Positions 22,461 through 35,372 of a stretch of 64,000 nucleotides of DNA are shown in pieces. Each line of letters opens with the position of its first letter. The stretch's first letter is position 1. The DNA comes from Haemonchus contortus (taxonomy: Eukaryota > Nematoda > Chromadorea > Rhabditida > Trichostrongylidae), in NCBI GenBank assembly GCA_000469685.2, contig LS997566.1, positions 13,601,618 through 13,665,617 of the forward strand. The letters are read 5' to 3'. The notes under the pieces were generated by a model. That model did no database searches. It worked only from the letters and a program-made list of their open reading frames with translations, and was not told the origin of the DNA. Made by a program: the position numbers and the translations under genes.

Positions 22461-22640
22461 TTAGCCTCATAAAGTTTGTGATCTTGGAAAGGCTGCAGTA
22501 AACTTGCATATCAGTCAAAATCATGCCAAGATTAAGAGAAAGTCGATCGTGGTATATTCTACACAATTATTCAATTTGTGGCTAAAAAGGGAAACAGCTA
22601 AATACTGAACCACACGTTAACTTCTTGAATGGACCAGTTC

Positions 22641-22860
22641 CGCCCAGACCAACCAAGCCTTCCATCCCTTCGGGGTGGGTGAACTGGTACCGACCTCTGG
22701 GAGGAGAAAAGCACTGACTTGTATATCGGCTGGCCACCAAGTCGTTGTCTAAGCCACAGACGCATTCAATACGCCATTACGACTCTGAATGAAATTCGAA
22801 TGCGAGGCGTATCCTTAAGACGGGGTTGGTTAACGCCCAGAGGCTACGTCCTTTTTGTCC
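22641..22860 (+). mobile_element. tRNA-derived SINE, family A, 5'-truncated
   Basis: It matches the body of the full copies (reverse complement of 24840-25060): AGACCAACCAAGCCTTCCAT, GAAAAGCACTGACTTGTATA, CTGGCCACCAAGTCG, GCATTCAATACGCCATTACG, ACGGGGTTGGTTAACGCCC. The tRNA-like head is missing, a common state for 5'-truncated retroposed copies. Confidence 0.78.
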
Positions 22861-23744
22861 GCCATGATTCAGTCACGGGAGTCAAAGTGATTTGTAGCAG
22901 ACTCTAAAAGGCTGGTGGTCTTTGCTAGCTCCACTACTGTACCATAACCTTTATTGCTGCTTATTAAAAAAGTGAAACGCTATGAAATAGAAGGCGAACA
23001 AAAAATGAATTCCTTCATAAATGTAGGCGATGGAATTGTGAAGCTGGAATATGAAGAAACATTCCCAGTAAAAGCTGAAATTTCGAACCCAAATTTTGCA
23101 GTAGGTGGCTTGAAGGGGTGCAATGCTTATGCCACAAATGCCAAAACGAATGAGAGAAAAAGGCCCATAAATCAGATCTAGTAAAGCTGTCAGAAGTTGT
23201 TGGCATTGCTAGTGAATGGCATTTCAATTTTGATTCTGTCAGACAAATGACGTGATGAGCAGCAGAATCTCGAGACATGCGTATTCCAATTCAACGCTGC
23301 AGACCAACCGGATTGAAAAGGTAGAGCTTAAAAACCAAAACCTTGAAAAATTAAAGAAAATTTCACGAAGACAGTTTAAAGGCAAAACTTTCTCAAAATC
23401 AAAATATCAACAGATTGCTTGGAAAAGTTCTTTCGTTAAAAAACAAAGTTCTTTTGCTTTCGACCAAAGAGGGCCACAGCTCTGAATTCCTGCTGGAGAT
23501 AAAGAGGTACTGAAGTTGTTATTAGCTTATTCACAATGTTTTACAAGCATGGCGATTTGCTGACAAAACTTCGACAGCGGACGGGACTCGAACACCTAAT
23601 TGTGCTTCCCGGGCACCTTTCTTCTTGAGCCTTACAACGATGTATATTATATTTTTGTTATATTTGTTGGCCGATATTGGCTGGCCTGCTCAGCACGTTG
23701 CCCTTTTGAGTGCTGATAGGGTAGGGCTTCGAAAACATTTATAA

Positions 23745-23925
23745 GGAGAGGTTAAGCGGTGTCTCGGTAATGCAGTGAATAAGAGCACGGTGCCCGGATA
23801 TCACAAGTGCGGGATCGACTCTTGTCTTAGGCCGAAGTTTTGCCCATAACTCGCCAACCTTGTGAGAGTTTGGATTACGACTGGGCGAAATAACAGCAGT
23901 CAACGGAACATTAAGTCCATATAAT
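23745..23925 (+). mobile_element. tRNA-derived SINE-like repeat, family B
   Basis: A tRNA-like head (AGCGGTGTCTCGGTAATGCA as A-box region, GCGGGATCGACTCTTG as B-box region) is followed by a tail (CTCGCCAACCTTGTGAGAGT, AACAGCAGTCAACGGAAC). The tail recurs at 9610-9695. Head and tail differ from family A. Confidence 0.5.
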
Positions 23926-23936
23926 GGCTTACTTAC

Positions 23937-24130
23937 TTCATACTGCTACTGAAAGACATACATATTAGAGCGATTTGAATGTGCTGAGATGACGGTTGGT
24001 AATATGCAGGACCTAGTCTAATGGGAGCAGGATATGAGCTAGCAGCCTGGTCTGCTGCTGTTTGGCTCTTGTAGTGCAACCCTGGTGCAACCCACGATAT
24101 CATCGAATTTCCAGGTGCAAGCGATTCCAA
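23937..24130 (-). CDS. Candidate coding exon, unknown protein
   Basis: The minus-strand exon lies between a good acceptor (AATTTTTCAG, ending 24131) and a consensus donor (GTAAGTAAG, exon end 23937). The frame is open throughout: LESLAPGNSMISWVAPGLHY, KSQTAADQAASSYPAPIRLG, AYYQPSSQHIQIALICMSFS. The frame also continues upstream of the acceptor, so the exon could be longer (to 24181). No domain recognised. Same strand as the candidate exon at 20550-20870. Confidence 0.42.
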
Positions 24131-24732
24131 CTGAAAAATTTCAGAGAAACATTTCGCAGCCTTTTCAATAGGTTTGATCACATCTGAAGGAAGCTATAGG
24201 AAGATTTCTCACCGAAATAGATAAATTTGAAATGAATGGTCAGTTCCTAGGGTCCGTTGCTACCTTCAGACGTACCCTAGCAGGATTCTGTTGATCATGA
24301 ATGATTCAAGAGATTTGCTTGATGCAGGAGAGATCAGGTGGAAGAGCATGGCTGGAACTAATGGACTGCAGCTTGCGAAGCTGAGAGCACATCCTGACAA
24401 CTCAGTGCTTCCCCCGCCAGTCATCTGTTTCCCTTATGACGCAAACAATCCCTGAACGATGTAAAGTTCAGTGTTCCTTTCGAAAATGAAAGAAATATCG
24501 AACGCGAGAAGCAAAACGCGTGTGACGCTAGTTATTACCGTGTTCCGGCCCATATGTATGTACATAATGGCGATCTGCGTCATGGGCAACCAGTACAGCT
24601 TTCAGACCATTAGATAGAAATTCTCGGCGAAGGTCATTAGAGAGCTAGTTCGCTCGTTGAGACCTTCGTCGAGATTTCCTCTTATTTGAGAAACTTCTCT
24701 GGTTTCCCTTTGCATTTCTGTTTTGCAGACAT

Positions 24733-25141
24733 GAAACTCTACCGAGAGAATTTGCAAGGGACCCTCAACCTCAATTCAAATCGTATACATAGCCCCGAAG
24801 AATTTTGATCACCGTTCTTCGATTAAGTTCAATTTTCCATAAAGTCTTAAAGTCTGGAGCTTTGGGGCGTTAATCAATCCCGTCTGAGAGATGTGGTCCC
24901 GCACTCGACTTCCATTCAGAATCGTGGTGTCGTATTGAATGCGTATGCGGCCTGTACAATTATTCGCGGTGGCCAGCTGATTTGCAAGTCAGTGTTTAAT
25001 CCCCCCAGGCGAGTCTGATACCAATTCACCGATCCCGCAAGATGGAAGGCTTGGTTGGCCTGGGTTTATATCCATGTGGGATTTGAACCCGTGACAGTGC
25101 GTGTGAGATAGTGCGCCACTTGCCACTACACCACCTGGGCC
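24733..25141 (-). mobile_element. tRNA-derived SINE, family A, best full-length copy
   Basis: The minus strand begins with a tRNA-like head: A box GGTGGTGTAGTGG (25135-25123) and B box GGGTTCAAATCCC (25090-25078), an RNA polymerase III internal promoter. A family-specific body of about 330 bp follows (GGCCAACCAAGCCTTCCATC, ACACTGACTTGCAAATCAGC, GGCCGCATACGCATTCAATA, TGATTAACGCCCCAAAGCTC). There is no coding capacity; mobilisation would need a LINE partner. This copy and 35373-35850 define the family best. Confidence 0.85.
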
Positions 25142-25885
25142 CGTCTATTTTGTATAATTCTGTATTCCAATTTGAACTGCAGGTCTTCCTAGTTTCCTAG
25201 CTTCGAATGCCTATTTTTATTTTTTTTTATTTTTTTCCCGTTTCTGCATACTTATATATAGCTGATATCACTGTGGTGAGTGATGGTTTTGTGCATTGCA
25301 ATTGCTATACCCGAATGGTGCTGAAATGTCGAAATCTCTACAACTGCACTTCCTTGAGGGCATTTACTTTGTTGTTAAGAGCCCTCTGAAAAACGCGTCA
25401 TCCTCCTCACCATACATTCAATCCGAGAGTTGGAACTGAGCGCCCTGGGTAGGCTCTCCTTGAATTATAATGATCAACTGATAAGGTATTCTTAGGATGA
25501 AAACGGCAGAGGTGATGTAGGTATACATCCTCCGGGGGATAATCATAATACCTTACTCGTCAGGGAGGTTAGAAGCCCTAATTTGCAAAGGGGTCAGTCA
25601 CGCAAGTATTTCTGAGACTTTGAAAATGAGATGGCTCGTTTCCAGGAGTTCCGTTCTGCAAGTAGACGATACGTAGCTCCACATTTGATCGCTAGTTCCC
25701 TAAAGACATTTCCTATTATATTTATGTGGGGAGGGGCAAAATATTAATTGAAAATAGAAACTGAACTTTAGCCGCAGAAGAAATTGTCGACGTTGCTTGC
25801 ACTTTGGCTCTCATTACTCTAAAATGAGATTCTGTGCTGGAATGAAGAAAAAGGAACGCTTTCTAAGGCACTTGCCCTCAGAAGC

Positions 25886-26058
25886 CAGCCGCTGTACAAG
25901 TCAGCGCTTTTTTCCTCCCAAGCAAGGCTGTTGACAATTGATAGAAATTGAGGGAATGGAAGGCTTGGTAGGCCTAGGCAGGTATTGATGCGGGATTCCA
26001 TCCCCAGCTTATGCATGTGTAATAGTGCGCCACCTGCCACTTGTCTCTACACCACGCT
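25886..26058 (-). mobile_element. tRNA-derived SINE, family A, partial
   Basis: Head and first half of the body are recognisable on the minus strand: AGGCCTACCAAGCCTTCCAT and AAGCGCTGACTTGTACAGCG. The A box is split by a short insertion (GTGTAGAGACAAGTGG) and the B box is degraded (GGATGGAATCCC). Confidence 0.7.
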
Positions 26059-29000
26059 CTTTTTACTATATAATTTACAATAATAATAAGAAGCAGTGGC
26101 TTCATTCTTTTGGTCGATTAATGATGTCATGTGGTATAGGTCGACTGAATAGTTTCAAAAAACACTCTACCCGGGCATACTCTCGAGAAACTCTCTAAAG
26201 GCACAGTTCACGCTGGAAATGGTTTCTGAGATCCCTCCTTTACAATAATCTGTGACCTCCAACAGTGGCCTATAGGACACTACCGGGTCTAGAAATGGTC
26301 GAGATAGAGCGTATCAAAGGCTAAAAAACTGGCATAATCGTGTACACACCCAGGGAGGACGAGAGCGCTGTGCAAGCTATGGTGGTTGCTTCATTCTCAT
26401 CGGGACCCACACCATGCACGCGAGCAGCGTGTTGCAAACAGCTGTATGCAATGGCGCACATTCGAACAGCTCGTCCAAAAACCCCTTCTGTGCAACTTTT
26501 TTCGCAACATTCTCGTACATTTTTCATAACATAATAACATGCAGTTTTGGCGGCTGTCGGCAAAACTCCCGTATCAAACGGGTCTCGAGCCCGCACATGT
26601 GTGTTCCTTGGAACCTTACAAAACGCTACTCAACTTTCCTCTCCGATGAAAGCTATTTCACTTTTCTTATTGGGGTGAATCGATCGATTCAGTAAAGTTA
26701 ATTGGTTGACCAGGATGCATGGTGAAAGTGCATGTTTAATGTGTGGCCGAGCTAGCCACTGCATCACCTGTCTATCTATTTATCACCTTCAGTCGGATAT
26801 TAAGAAGTTTATGAAATCCTAGATGAAATATGAGAAAAACTGTCAACATAAGTCACTGAGAAGCAGGGCTAAATGGCTGTCTACTCGTCTGATGCTTCTG
26901 AGTTAATTGAAAAACAGCAAAGAATTAATCTCTCTCAATTTCGCTAACACACCTCATAGGCTGTTGCTCTACGAGAAAGGATTAATGGAAGGGTTTTGTA
27001 AGGATGTAAATGCCTTCTACAAAGTTTAACAACCATCGCAGTGCATAAAAACCGCGAGTTTCGTACTTGCACATGATCCCAAGACCTCAATACAACTCCC
27101 GTATGGAAGAGCGAGGGCGAATATCATTAAAAACGCTCTACATAAGGGTCGAAAAATTCAAAAAATTAGAAAAAAAAGCAAAAAATTCACACAAGTAGAA
27201 TAGAACTTGACTGCCAGTTTGCTGTGTAGGTATTTGGACTGCCATTTCCCGAAGTAATGCCAATTTTTTTCACTGACCTCATGGTGCTCGTTGATGGGGT
27301 CGTTCACATGAATGGGAGCTTGAGACGATAGTAATTTCATGAATATAACTCGGATTTCCTCACTCCCGGGCCACAAAAGATGGAGATACTTTGAGAACCT
27401 ACGTTTCTTTTTTTTCGAGTTGCAATTTTGTACTTCGGCTACTCTATTGCGGGTATTTTCCTCGCTGTAGGTCTATCTCAACACACAGGAAAACTTAAAG
27501 GATGCAGAATACCCACATAACATATTTTTCATCATGAGAGTTTTCCCTTTCCCCTGAACCAGGTCATTTGGGCGAATTATCCTCAAAGTATGGAAAGTCA
27601 GCATTGGACATTGGACACTAGCACTCATCAGCGCAATGATCAAACATCCGTTCAAATGCGTTTATCGTTCGGATGCGAGCGGTGCTCCAAAACGTAACAT
27701 ATAGCCAAGGATTCTGCAAACATCAGATTTCCACCGCTCAATAAATAGCAACCATCTATGCTATGAGCAGGAAATAAGAGCTACATATTGCACTCAAAAG
27801 CGAAATCCATACAATTTAAAAATGGATGGGAAAGAAAGAGAAGCATGATAAAGGAGGAGAGGCGCTGCGAACTGCTTAGGGAATTTACTGATCGCGGATA
27901 CTGGAGCAAATGCTCCCAGTTATATTATGTGTTCCGCAAAAAAAAAACCTGTCTTGTAGTCTACCAGTACAGACAAAAATTAGCTTGTCACATAATTTTC
28001 CGACCACTTTTCGATTTTACCTCTCTTAATTTCTTCTTATTCATGCGTTTACCACTATATCATAACCACTACTAATTGAGCATTGTGCCAACGCCAGAGT
28101 GGTTGTTAGATACCTCCCCCATAAAAATCCATCGTCTTCTTGTGAAACAAGATTGAATTTCCATTTTCAGTTCACGTTTGTTAGGCTATCAATTTTGGGA
28201 ATGCGTCCTAGAAAGCGGAAGGTGTGACTATGGGCTAGGTGAGGAGCAGTCATCCAGCTAGGAAATTTTGGTTTTCCCTGAACATCTTCATCGGGGAAGG
28301 GTCGAGTGCTTTCACGAGGACTTAATGGCCACCTGGTCCAGCTACGCACAGCTGAGTTCCTCATTAAGGATACTAGTATTGCTAGGTAGGAGTTGCCACT
28401 GAGCAACTGTTCTGTGTCCCACCAACGAACCCACAAAGGAACCTTTGAAGTTCGCCTTGGCTGTTGGAAATTTATGATCAGATAGGCTTAGTAGCTGTCG
28501 ATTGTTGTAGGACTGGTTAGGAATAATACAGTTCCCATTTCTTGTCGCCATTAACCGTGTTGGATAGCCAGTAAACGTACGGTTAGGAGCTAAATGGAAC
28601 ATGAAGACAGAATGGTCAGAACGTCTGTGACGGTGACGAGAACATGTGGGAACCAAAGGGTGGGTATAGATCTTTCCTGGTTCTTCATAAAAGGGAGTCA
28701 GTATTGTCCGATTGCTGTGTCCGAAGCTGTCTGCCGAACATCGAGTATTCACACCATGAAAAGTGTCAAAACCAAAGTATCAATAGCAAGTGCCGCTCAT
28801 TGTGAAACTGAAGTCATCTCTGTGAGCAGCAACGAACGCGTGAGCTGAATGACCTTCGCGGACCGCGAAAGTTGACGACAGCTCACTGAACAAATTGCTG
28901 AGCTCCAGTGAAGCTCGAAAAATTTTAACAACAACAACTAATGTAAGAAGCCTAATGTGAGAAATTATGCGTCAGTTGCTAGTTTAATAGACTATTTATT

Positions 29001-29670
29001 AATCTCCAATAACTTTCTACCCATATAATAAAAGACAAAAAAGGATCACATGATGGAATGAGATCGAACAGTGCACCGAGAAAAGTAAAAAAAGATATGA
29101 CGAGAGAATATTCCGGAAGAAGCGTTAATGGGATGGTCGCCGTTGCAGAATGAAAAATCGCTGGGGAAATAGACAGAGACACAAGAAGCGAAGGAGGAAC
29201 AGAGAAAGTTCATGTGGCGGTCCAGAATGATGGATGAAGAGAATGAATAAGTTTGAGTGTTTACAGCGGGCTTTTTAGGTTTCCATACAGCTCAAAGTCA
29301 CAGCTAACAATCGGAACTGCCCTTCAGTTTATGTATCGGGAAATAATGTTCGTTTCTGAAGATTGAATAAGGTCCGTAAGAGCTGAAAATTCGGTAGTCC
29401 CACCCATAAAGATAGAAATGCGAATCAATCTTATCATGGGCTGTGCTATTACGCGATCAAAAGAAAAGTCATCTGAGTAGAAACATCCTGATTTTTTTTA
29501 TTCTTTTGGTCCAATTCCATACCCTTACTCTGAAAGAGAATAGGAGCAGCCGTAGCTTATGAGAAACAGCCCTTATCAGGTCCTTCACGCTACTTTAATT
29601 AGGAGAGCTAGTAGAGGCCTTCCTCCACGTTTTTCAAGCATAATGATCTTCATGGCCAATAATTCCAACT
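26059..29670. other. No gene recognised
   Basis: The region holds only short or shadow open frames. A 136-codon minus frame at 28342-28752 (words FMFHLAPNRTFTGYPTRLMA, NRQLLSLSDHKFPTAKANFK) reads somewhat like protein but has no recognised family or clear splice sites. A degraded SINE A-box-like remnant may lie near 26755. Confidence 0.3.
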
Positions 29671-29895
29671 TGGGCGGAGGTGGTGTAGTGGCCACTAACT
29701 TACTGTCACATACATTGTGGATCGATTCCCTGTTCGGTATTCGCTGAGGTCAACCACGTCTTCCTCCCTGCAGGGTCGACTTATCGGTATCACACTCTCT
29801 GGGAGGATAAAGGTAAAAGCCCTGATAGGCCCAGTGCTCATTCAAAAGACCACTGCGATTCTGAGCAGGAGTTGGGTGCTGGGCGCACCCAAAAC
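29671..29895 (+). mobile_element. tRNA-derived SINE, family A, intact head
   Basis: The plus strand has GGTGGTGTAGTGG (about 29680-29692, A box) and a B-box-like GGATCGATTCCC (29719-29730). A shortened, diverged body follows (GTCAACCACGTCTTCCTCCC, GGGAGGATAAAGG, CACTGCGATTCTGAGCAGGA). Confidence 0.72.
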
Positions 29896-32800
29896 AGCTT
29901 CAATTTCTCAGGGAGCTGGATGATAGTTACCATGGAGCACACCTTTAAAGTCCCATTACACATCAACCGCCTACAAAGAGCTTGTAAACGCTAGAAGTAA
30001 GAACAGTATAAGATAAGTTTTTCCTGATGAGCGCCTCCACAGGTTCCTGAAGTACCTTCAACAGACAATAATGCTCTGCATTCCATTATGCCAATTTGCT
30101 GACGTGTTTTCTAAATTACTTCTAAGAATTCCTAACAAAGCATTTCTGATGCTCCTCTTGAAGAGGAAGTCTAGTCAGTCAAGATATAAAGCACCTTTTA
30201 AAGTCAGAGTTTTGGAACTGAGAACAGTACAAACGTGCTTAAAGAAATTATTCATACTAGAATACAAGAGGGGACACAGTATACAGCGGCAAGATGTAGC
30301 CAGCTGGAATGGGAACATCAGTGTGTCGTTAGTTCATAGTTCGTTATGAACAAAAATTTCAAAAAAAAGTCCGTCGAGAACTTGTGAAAGAAGGCTCTCT
30401 TCTTGAAACCGGATCCAATAGTTGTTCGAGTTGCAACGAAAACTTGTTCATCTTCGTTCCGAAATTTCGGAACACAGGCGCAATGGTGACGTGCTGAGAA
30501 TGAGGGACAAGAAAGCTTTTCTAACATTGAGGGTGAGCCTGTCAGTGGAGGTTGCGCCATAGGATTTCAGGTCCTGATTACTTCGTTCTTTTTTGCCATG
30601 GCATGGGCACACGGTCCTCTCTAGTACCTGGGTACCTCCTCAGTAGGTCTGTTTTGCTATTTCAAGTCATGGGGTGTTCATATTTATAATTATTCGTTTG
30701 AAGAGTACAGTATAGCTCAGAGCGATAAACGCAGCAATGGACTATCAAGGCAGTAACTTGGCAAAACTCAATTTACTATCCCGAGCGCGTAAATTATGGC
30801 CAACAGAGAGGCTAATTGTGCACTACCCGTTCGGAGAGAGATTTTTTGCCTTCAAAGACTCGGAAATTCTAGGGGCACGAAAATAATTAGTGATGAGAAT
30901 ACAGACCCTTTGTTTTCCTTCAGGCAAGCAAACGAATGGGTCAGCCCCAAAACAAGAAAGCGATAGAAAATTGTTTGCATTTGCCAGCTAACCGACTTTA
31001 ATAAAATTTTCAAGCTTGGGTAAAACAGCTAGATGTGTGCGGTTGGACAGAGGTAAGAGGAATGGCTGGGTTACTGTAAAAGCCTCATAGAGGGGATCTC
31101 ACATGTGTAGAATACACGTATTGGCTCCAAATACACAAATTTCAGTAAGTTTTAGGTGAATCGACACTTGCCTTATACAAATGCCATGGCCATTCTTAAA
31201 ATCATGCCCATTTCGAACCTTTCAAGCCTCCCTTAATTAAAATAATCGGTGCTCTCAAAGGATTGAGACCGCTCGGATAACGTACTGATGTTCTTCACTT
31301 CTGAGTAAATATGTACGATGCAACACTTTCAGTGTTCGTCTAGTAAATGAGTAAATGAGTAAATGAGAGTAAAGCTTGAAGACTCTAGGAGAGCTGGGTA
31401 TGTGAGAGAAAGCTGGGAAAGAAAAATTTTTTAATATTACAAAAAACGATTGAAATAAGCTCAGCGATTTGGATTTTCAAGCCGAAAAATCAGTATTCAA
31501 TAATCATCTTCTCCAAACAATCTCCTAATAAATAAGTACTGTGTAAGAACTTTTTTGAATAAAGTTTTCATCAGATTAGCAATTAAGTGGCAGCATATTT
31601 CTCTCAGTACTTTAATATTTATCTTGAAGGGTGATTAATTGTTTTTGATTATATTAATGAGCCAGGTCCCTGAGTAGCTAATGGTCAACATGTGGTGAAA
31701 TGAGTGTTTCCTTTTAGCAGAAAAGGAGTTGAATTCTCCTAAATATAGGCCATTTCTAAGTTGCCGAGCCAATAATTAGAATGAAAGTGTTCTCAAGCAA
31801 ATTTGAAAGTTTCTTTCTGACTTCTATTCAACTACCTTCCCCATATACCCTTTGAGTGCTGGCACGGGCGTATGTATCAGTGACAGCTCAATCTGAAATT
31901 TTCAAATGCTAAGTTGTTGTTTGATTTTGCAAAAAAAGTTCATTTTTGATAACGACCGCAGCAAGAGCTGAGCATTGATAAAGTATCAGATATGGGTAGC
32001 CTTGAATGAGATTCAAAGGTGACAGAGCTAAGAAACAAACGAATGGCTCGTATAATTTGAGATGCGAGACGAGGCTCTGTTGGCAATGCAATCTAAGAAA
32101 AGAAATTCTTCAAAAATCGCATTGAAGGCTGAAAACCTTCCTGTTTCTCAACAGTGTGCTTGCAATAACAAGAAAAATATTTCCCAGAATAGGAGGAATT
32201 AATATTGAGTGTTAATTAATTATTAATAATTATTAATAGTGTACAGAACCTGCTTTTAAGGGCAAATCTATATAATAGAACGCGCCTACCTCATAAGTTT
32301 GATGCCATGAAAGGCATTTTTCATTTACCAGCAAACCAACGTTCGTCATAATTTGGTATTTGGAAGGAGCAGGTAGAAGAATTCGTGCAAGACAGAAAGA
32401 AAGAAAAAGACTCGGCTACACTTGAGAGAAAACGAATGTCCCCTCTGCAGCAACCTCGACTGGCCTAGCAATTCGCTCTGCAGCTGAGAAAGTTCTTTTT
32501 GCTTTTGAGTAAAATTGTTCGAAAAGTTCTCTCTTAGTGGCCTTCTTGGCCCTTGAAAAGCAGACTGCAAGAGTGAACGAAGTGTAACACTGCCGTCTCG
32601 GTTTTTTGATGAATACTTTACCTCTGGGTAAATAAGATGGTAAATTTCAAGCTTAAAAATTACAAAGATGGTATTGACAGACAACTAAATCAGTTTTTTG
32701 TGACCGCTTTTTGATGGCTATATGGCTCACACCTTTGATTAAACGCATTCAAAGGAGAATGAATAAATTCCTATGCGGCTCTGTTCCATGTGACGAGAAG

Positions 32801-34285
32801 TCCGCCCTAGCGCGAGTTTAAAAATGACAGAAATTGGCTCAACCGAAAGGATATCGGGAATGGCTGATGAGGAAACAAATTCAGCAGTCTAGCCTCAGCA
32901 CACAGCACACATTCGCGTTCTCCACTGGCCCCACCTCGGGAGTCTTCGGCGATTTATTACACTGCTGCGGGGGACCTCTGAACAGCTGTTTCTTGGATAT
33001 TGATCTCTTTTGAAGAATGAGTGAACGACTGACTTGGGAGCTGTTTTAAAGTACACTGTTAGGCGTCAAGAACGGAAGCATCTGCTAATGGGAGTGTTTA
33101 GGCGCGTTTTGGGAATCAAAATTCTCACAAGTAAACGGACTGAGAGGGTTTGAAGTGCCTTCATGTCCCAAATGTCGTGATGACGACTAGAGCTATGGAA
33201 TTTTTTTGCAATTTCAATGCTAAATTGAAAACTCTGATTTCAACCTGGAAGTGCATCTGGCAGGAATAGTAGAAAAAGCCAAGCCGAGCAAAATCGCTTT
33301 AGAAGTTTTTTCCTAGTGTCACTCAATTGACAAGCACTGAGATCCTCGGCATTACGAACTTGGTGAAAGCAACTTCAGAGTCTCTGGGTATCAGGAAGTT
33401 GAAATGGTTGATTCTGATTTCGAAGTGAACAAAGGTGCCTAGATAGTATTGACACTAGCTTTTCCTCCCACATCAGTACTGTCTAGCCATTTTCGTCCGC
33501 CCCAAACAGCCCCAAAGAGCCCCAAAGAGAACATTATAGGAACGAAATATAAATCATGAATTCATAAGGGCTAGAGTTATAAAGCACGGACGAATGTAAT
33601 ATTCGGAGATCATAAAATTCGCTTTCTCGATGAGGGTGTGAACATTCGCACCACTGGAGCAGATGCTGGGTGCTGCGTTCGGGTGTAGTCCATAACTCCA
33701 TCTGGGCTAGACTAATCTTTCAAGGAGCCTGGAGTATTCCCGGCACCCTGCTTGATCGTGTACGACTCGACAGATAGAGTAATTCTCTAACCAACAACTT
33801 TTCAATATTTTCGATCAGTACATACTTCACCCTTCGACTCTTTATTCCTAGTGAAAAAGTCCATTTACCTTTTCAAATCGAGATACGGAGGCTACTGAAA
33901 GCTCTAATTAGCTGTGAAGAGAGAGGAGGCTGCCTACGATTTGATCAAAACCTAGTACTGAACCATTCTCGAATTATAGCATTCCACTGCCAAGCTTCAC
34001 CCGAGCAACCTTCGTTTCTCCAACGAGACTGTCATGGGTTAAACAGGCGCCGCATTTGCGACTCGACCAGAAGAAAACCTCTTAGACCAATGAATTTTTA
34101 TTCTTCTCCATCAGCCAGCATTCACCCCTCGATTCTTTACAGCTATTATTACAGGATCAAGGCTGCAGGGCCTCTAAACCCCTTTTTTAGATTGCTCCCT
34201 CGCCTTCAACTCAAACTCGCAATTGCAGTGGCTTTTTGAATGGGTAGGAAAACACAACGAATTCAGTGACCAGCAAGAGTACAAG
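29896..34285. other. No gene recognised; AT-rich with short simple repeats
   Basis: Mostly AT-rich sequence with many stops. GAGTAAAT is repeated about three times at 31345-31366, and an ATTAATTATTAATAATTATT stretch lies at 32213-32238. A 112-codon minus frame at 32346-32684 has a hydrophilic middle (SVTLRSLLQSAFQGPRRPLR, TQKQKELSQLQSELLGQ) but no clear splice sites. Confidence 0.3.
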
Positions 34286-34428
34286 TCAATGCTCTCGTCC
34301 TCCCAGATCGGCCTGGTTCCAGATAAACGAACCCTAAAAAGTAGAAAGCTGGATCTGGGTAATATCGATGCGAGATGATATCCTGGGTGTGTGTTAGTCG
34401 CCCTTTGTAACTACACCACCTCTGCCGC
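34286..34428 (-). mobile_element. tRNA-derived SINE, family A, head and partial body
   Basis: The minus strand starts GCGGCAGAGGTGGTGTAGTT (A box with one change) followed by a poor B box. The downstream body is diverged, with the GGGAGGACGAGAGCATTGAC block recognisable as the family's GGATAAAAGCACTGAC segment. Confidence 0.6.
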
Positions 34429-35372
34429 TTACCATTGCTATTGTGTCACCATCTGAGCCTACCTATAGTAATCAGCCCAGCATCGTTCTTGAACCCTTCT
34501 GTGAGGTCTGCATTCACCCACTTCCCGTATTCCCGTATTATTCCTTCTATGATAATCAGAAATGTGCAGCAGTTGTTCGAGTTATAGCCTTGCAGTTAGA
34601 TTTTTCATGATTCATGGGCATTTTCATCCACATGGGAATAGGTTTAACCATGCCGCATTGGGTATCGAAGAAGTACAGCTGAAAGAAAGGGCAAACTATG
34701 CAAATGGCAGCCAACTGATGAGGAATATGACATTTTGTAACACATTTTAACTGCGGCCGGTTTTTTTATATGGGGCAAAGGGATTTATTGCATACCTCGT
34801 AGGAATAAGAATAAAGTAATTATAGACCATAAAACTTCAGTTTACAGAGTAAGGTATCGTATGGAAAACAAAGATCAAGCCTGTGGGCTGTGCAAAAATA
34901 TCTGCCGAGAATTCCTCAATGGTCCGAATTTTCCTGAGGTTTTTCGTAGGTCCCATAGAAGTACTGTGAATATTAGGACACTGCTTGCATTTCCATAAAT
35001 ATAGGGAGACTTCATGATATATTAGCGACCAGGAGCTTTTAGGAGGAACTTCATTGATAATGCCTGGGCACAAGTTTAATGGGTTTCAGCAGCGGAGTTG
35101 ATAGGGTCCGAACTAGTAGGGAAGATCGTGTTGAAGATGAGTAGACAGTTTGGTTATTATATGCTTAAATGTGCGAGGATGAGGTGTGTACCCGGATGCG
35201 CTACGAGTATGCGCATAGGTAGTAGTTTCCTTCCATATAGAAATTTCCGGAAAATTCGTGAGGAAATGTAGGCCTTTGCTAAATTTTTGGAAGGGCTTTC
35301 CATGAAACGGGGGGGGGGGGAGGGGGGGATGGAGTATAAAGTCTTCTGAGGTCCTGTCTGAAGGATGCGCCT

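Larger units (their letters stand above)
21300..22480 (+). pseudogene. Penelope-like retroelement fragment with GIY-YIG nuclease
   Basis: The fragment begins inside the reverse-transcriptase C-terminal region (words DQIKFTRESPKESWLPFLNI, RTKWYR, KNILIHYRSAH, SVINNMFRFASEV). A connector region follows (VAICLPFISEEMSRAIRSSL, QLVRNHLYASR). It then shifts frame into a GIY-YIG endonuclease domain at about 21900-22265 (GVIYEIRCLACGAEYIGETG, then RPLRTR and NRKEECVAVTRDFAP). Penelope-like elements pair these two domains. The copy is dead: there is an in-frame stop near 21448, a frameshift near 21860, and a 31-bp tandem duplication inside the nuclease region. Only the 3' half is present, which fits 5' truncation. 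Confidence 0.82.

Noticed and set aside
25078..25135. Functional tRNA gene
   Set aside because: A and B boxes are present, but the acceptor-stem pairing and anticodon arm were not found and the sequence continues into the SINE body.
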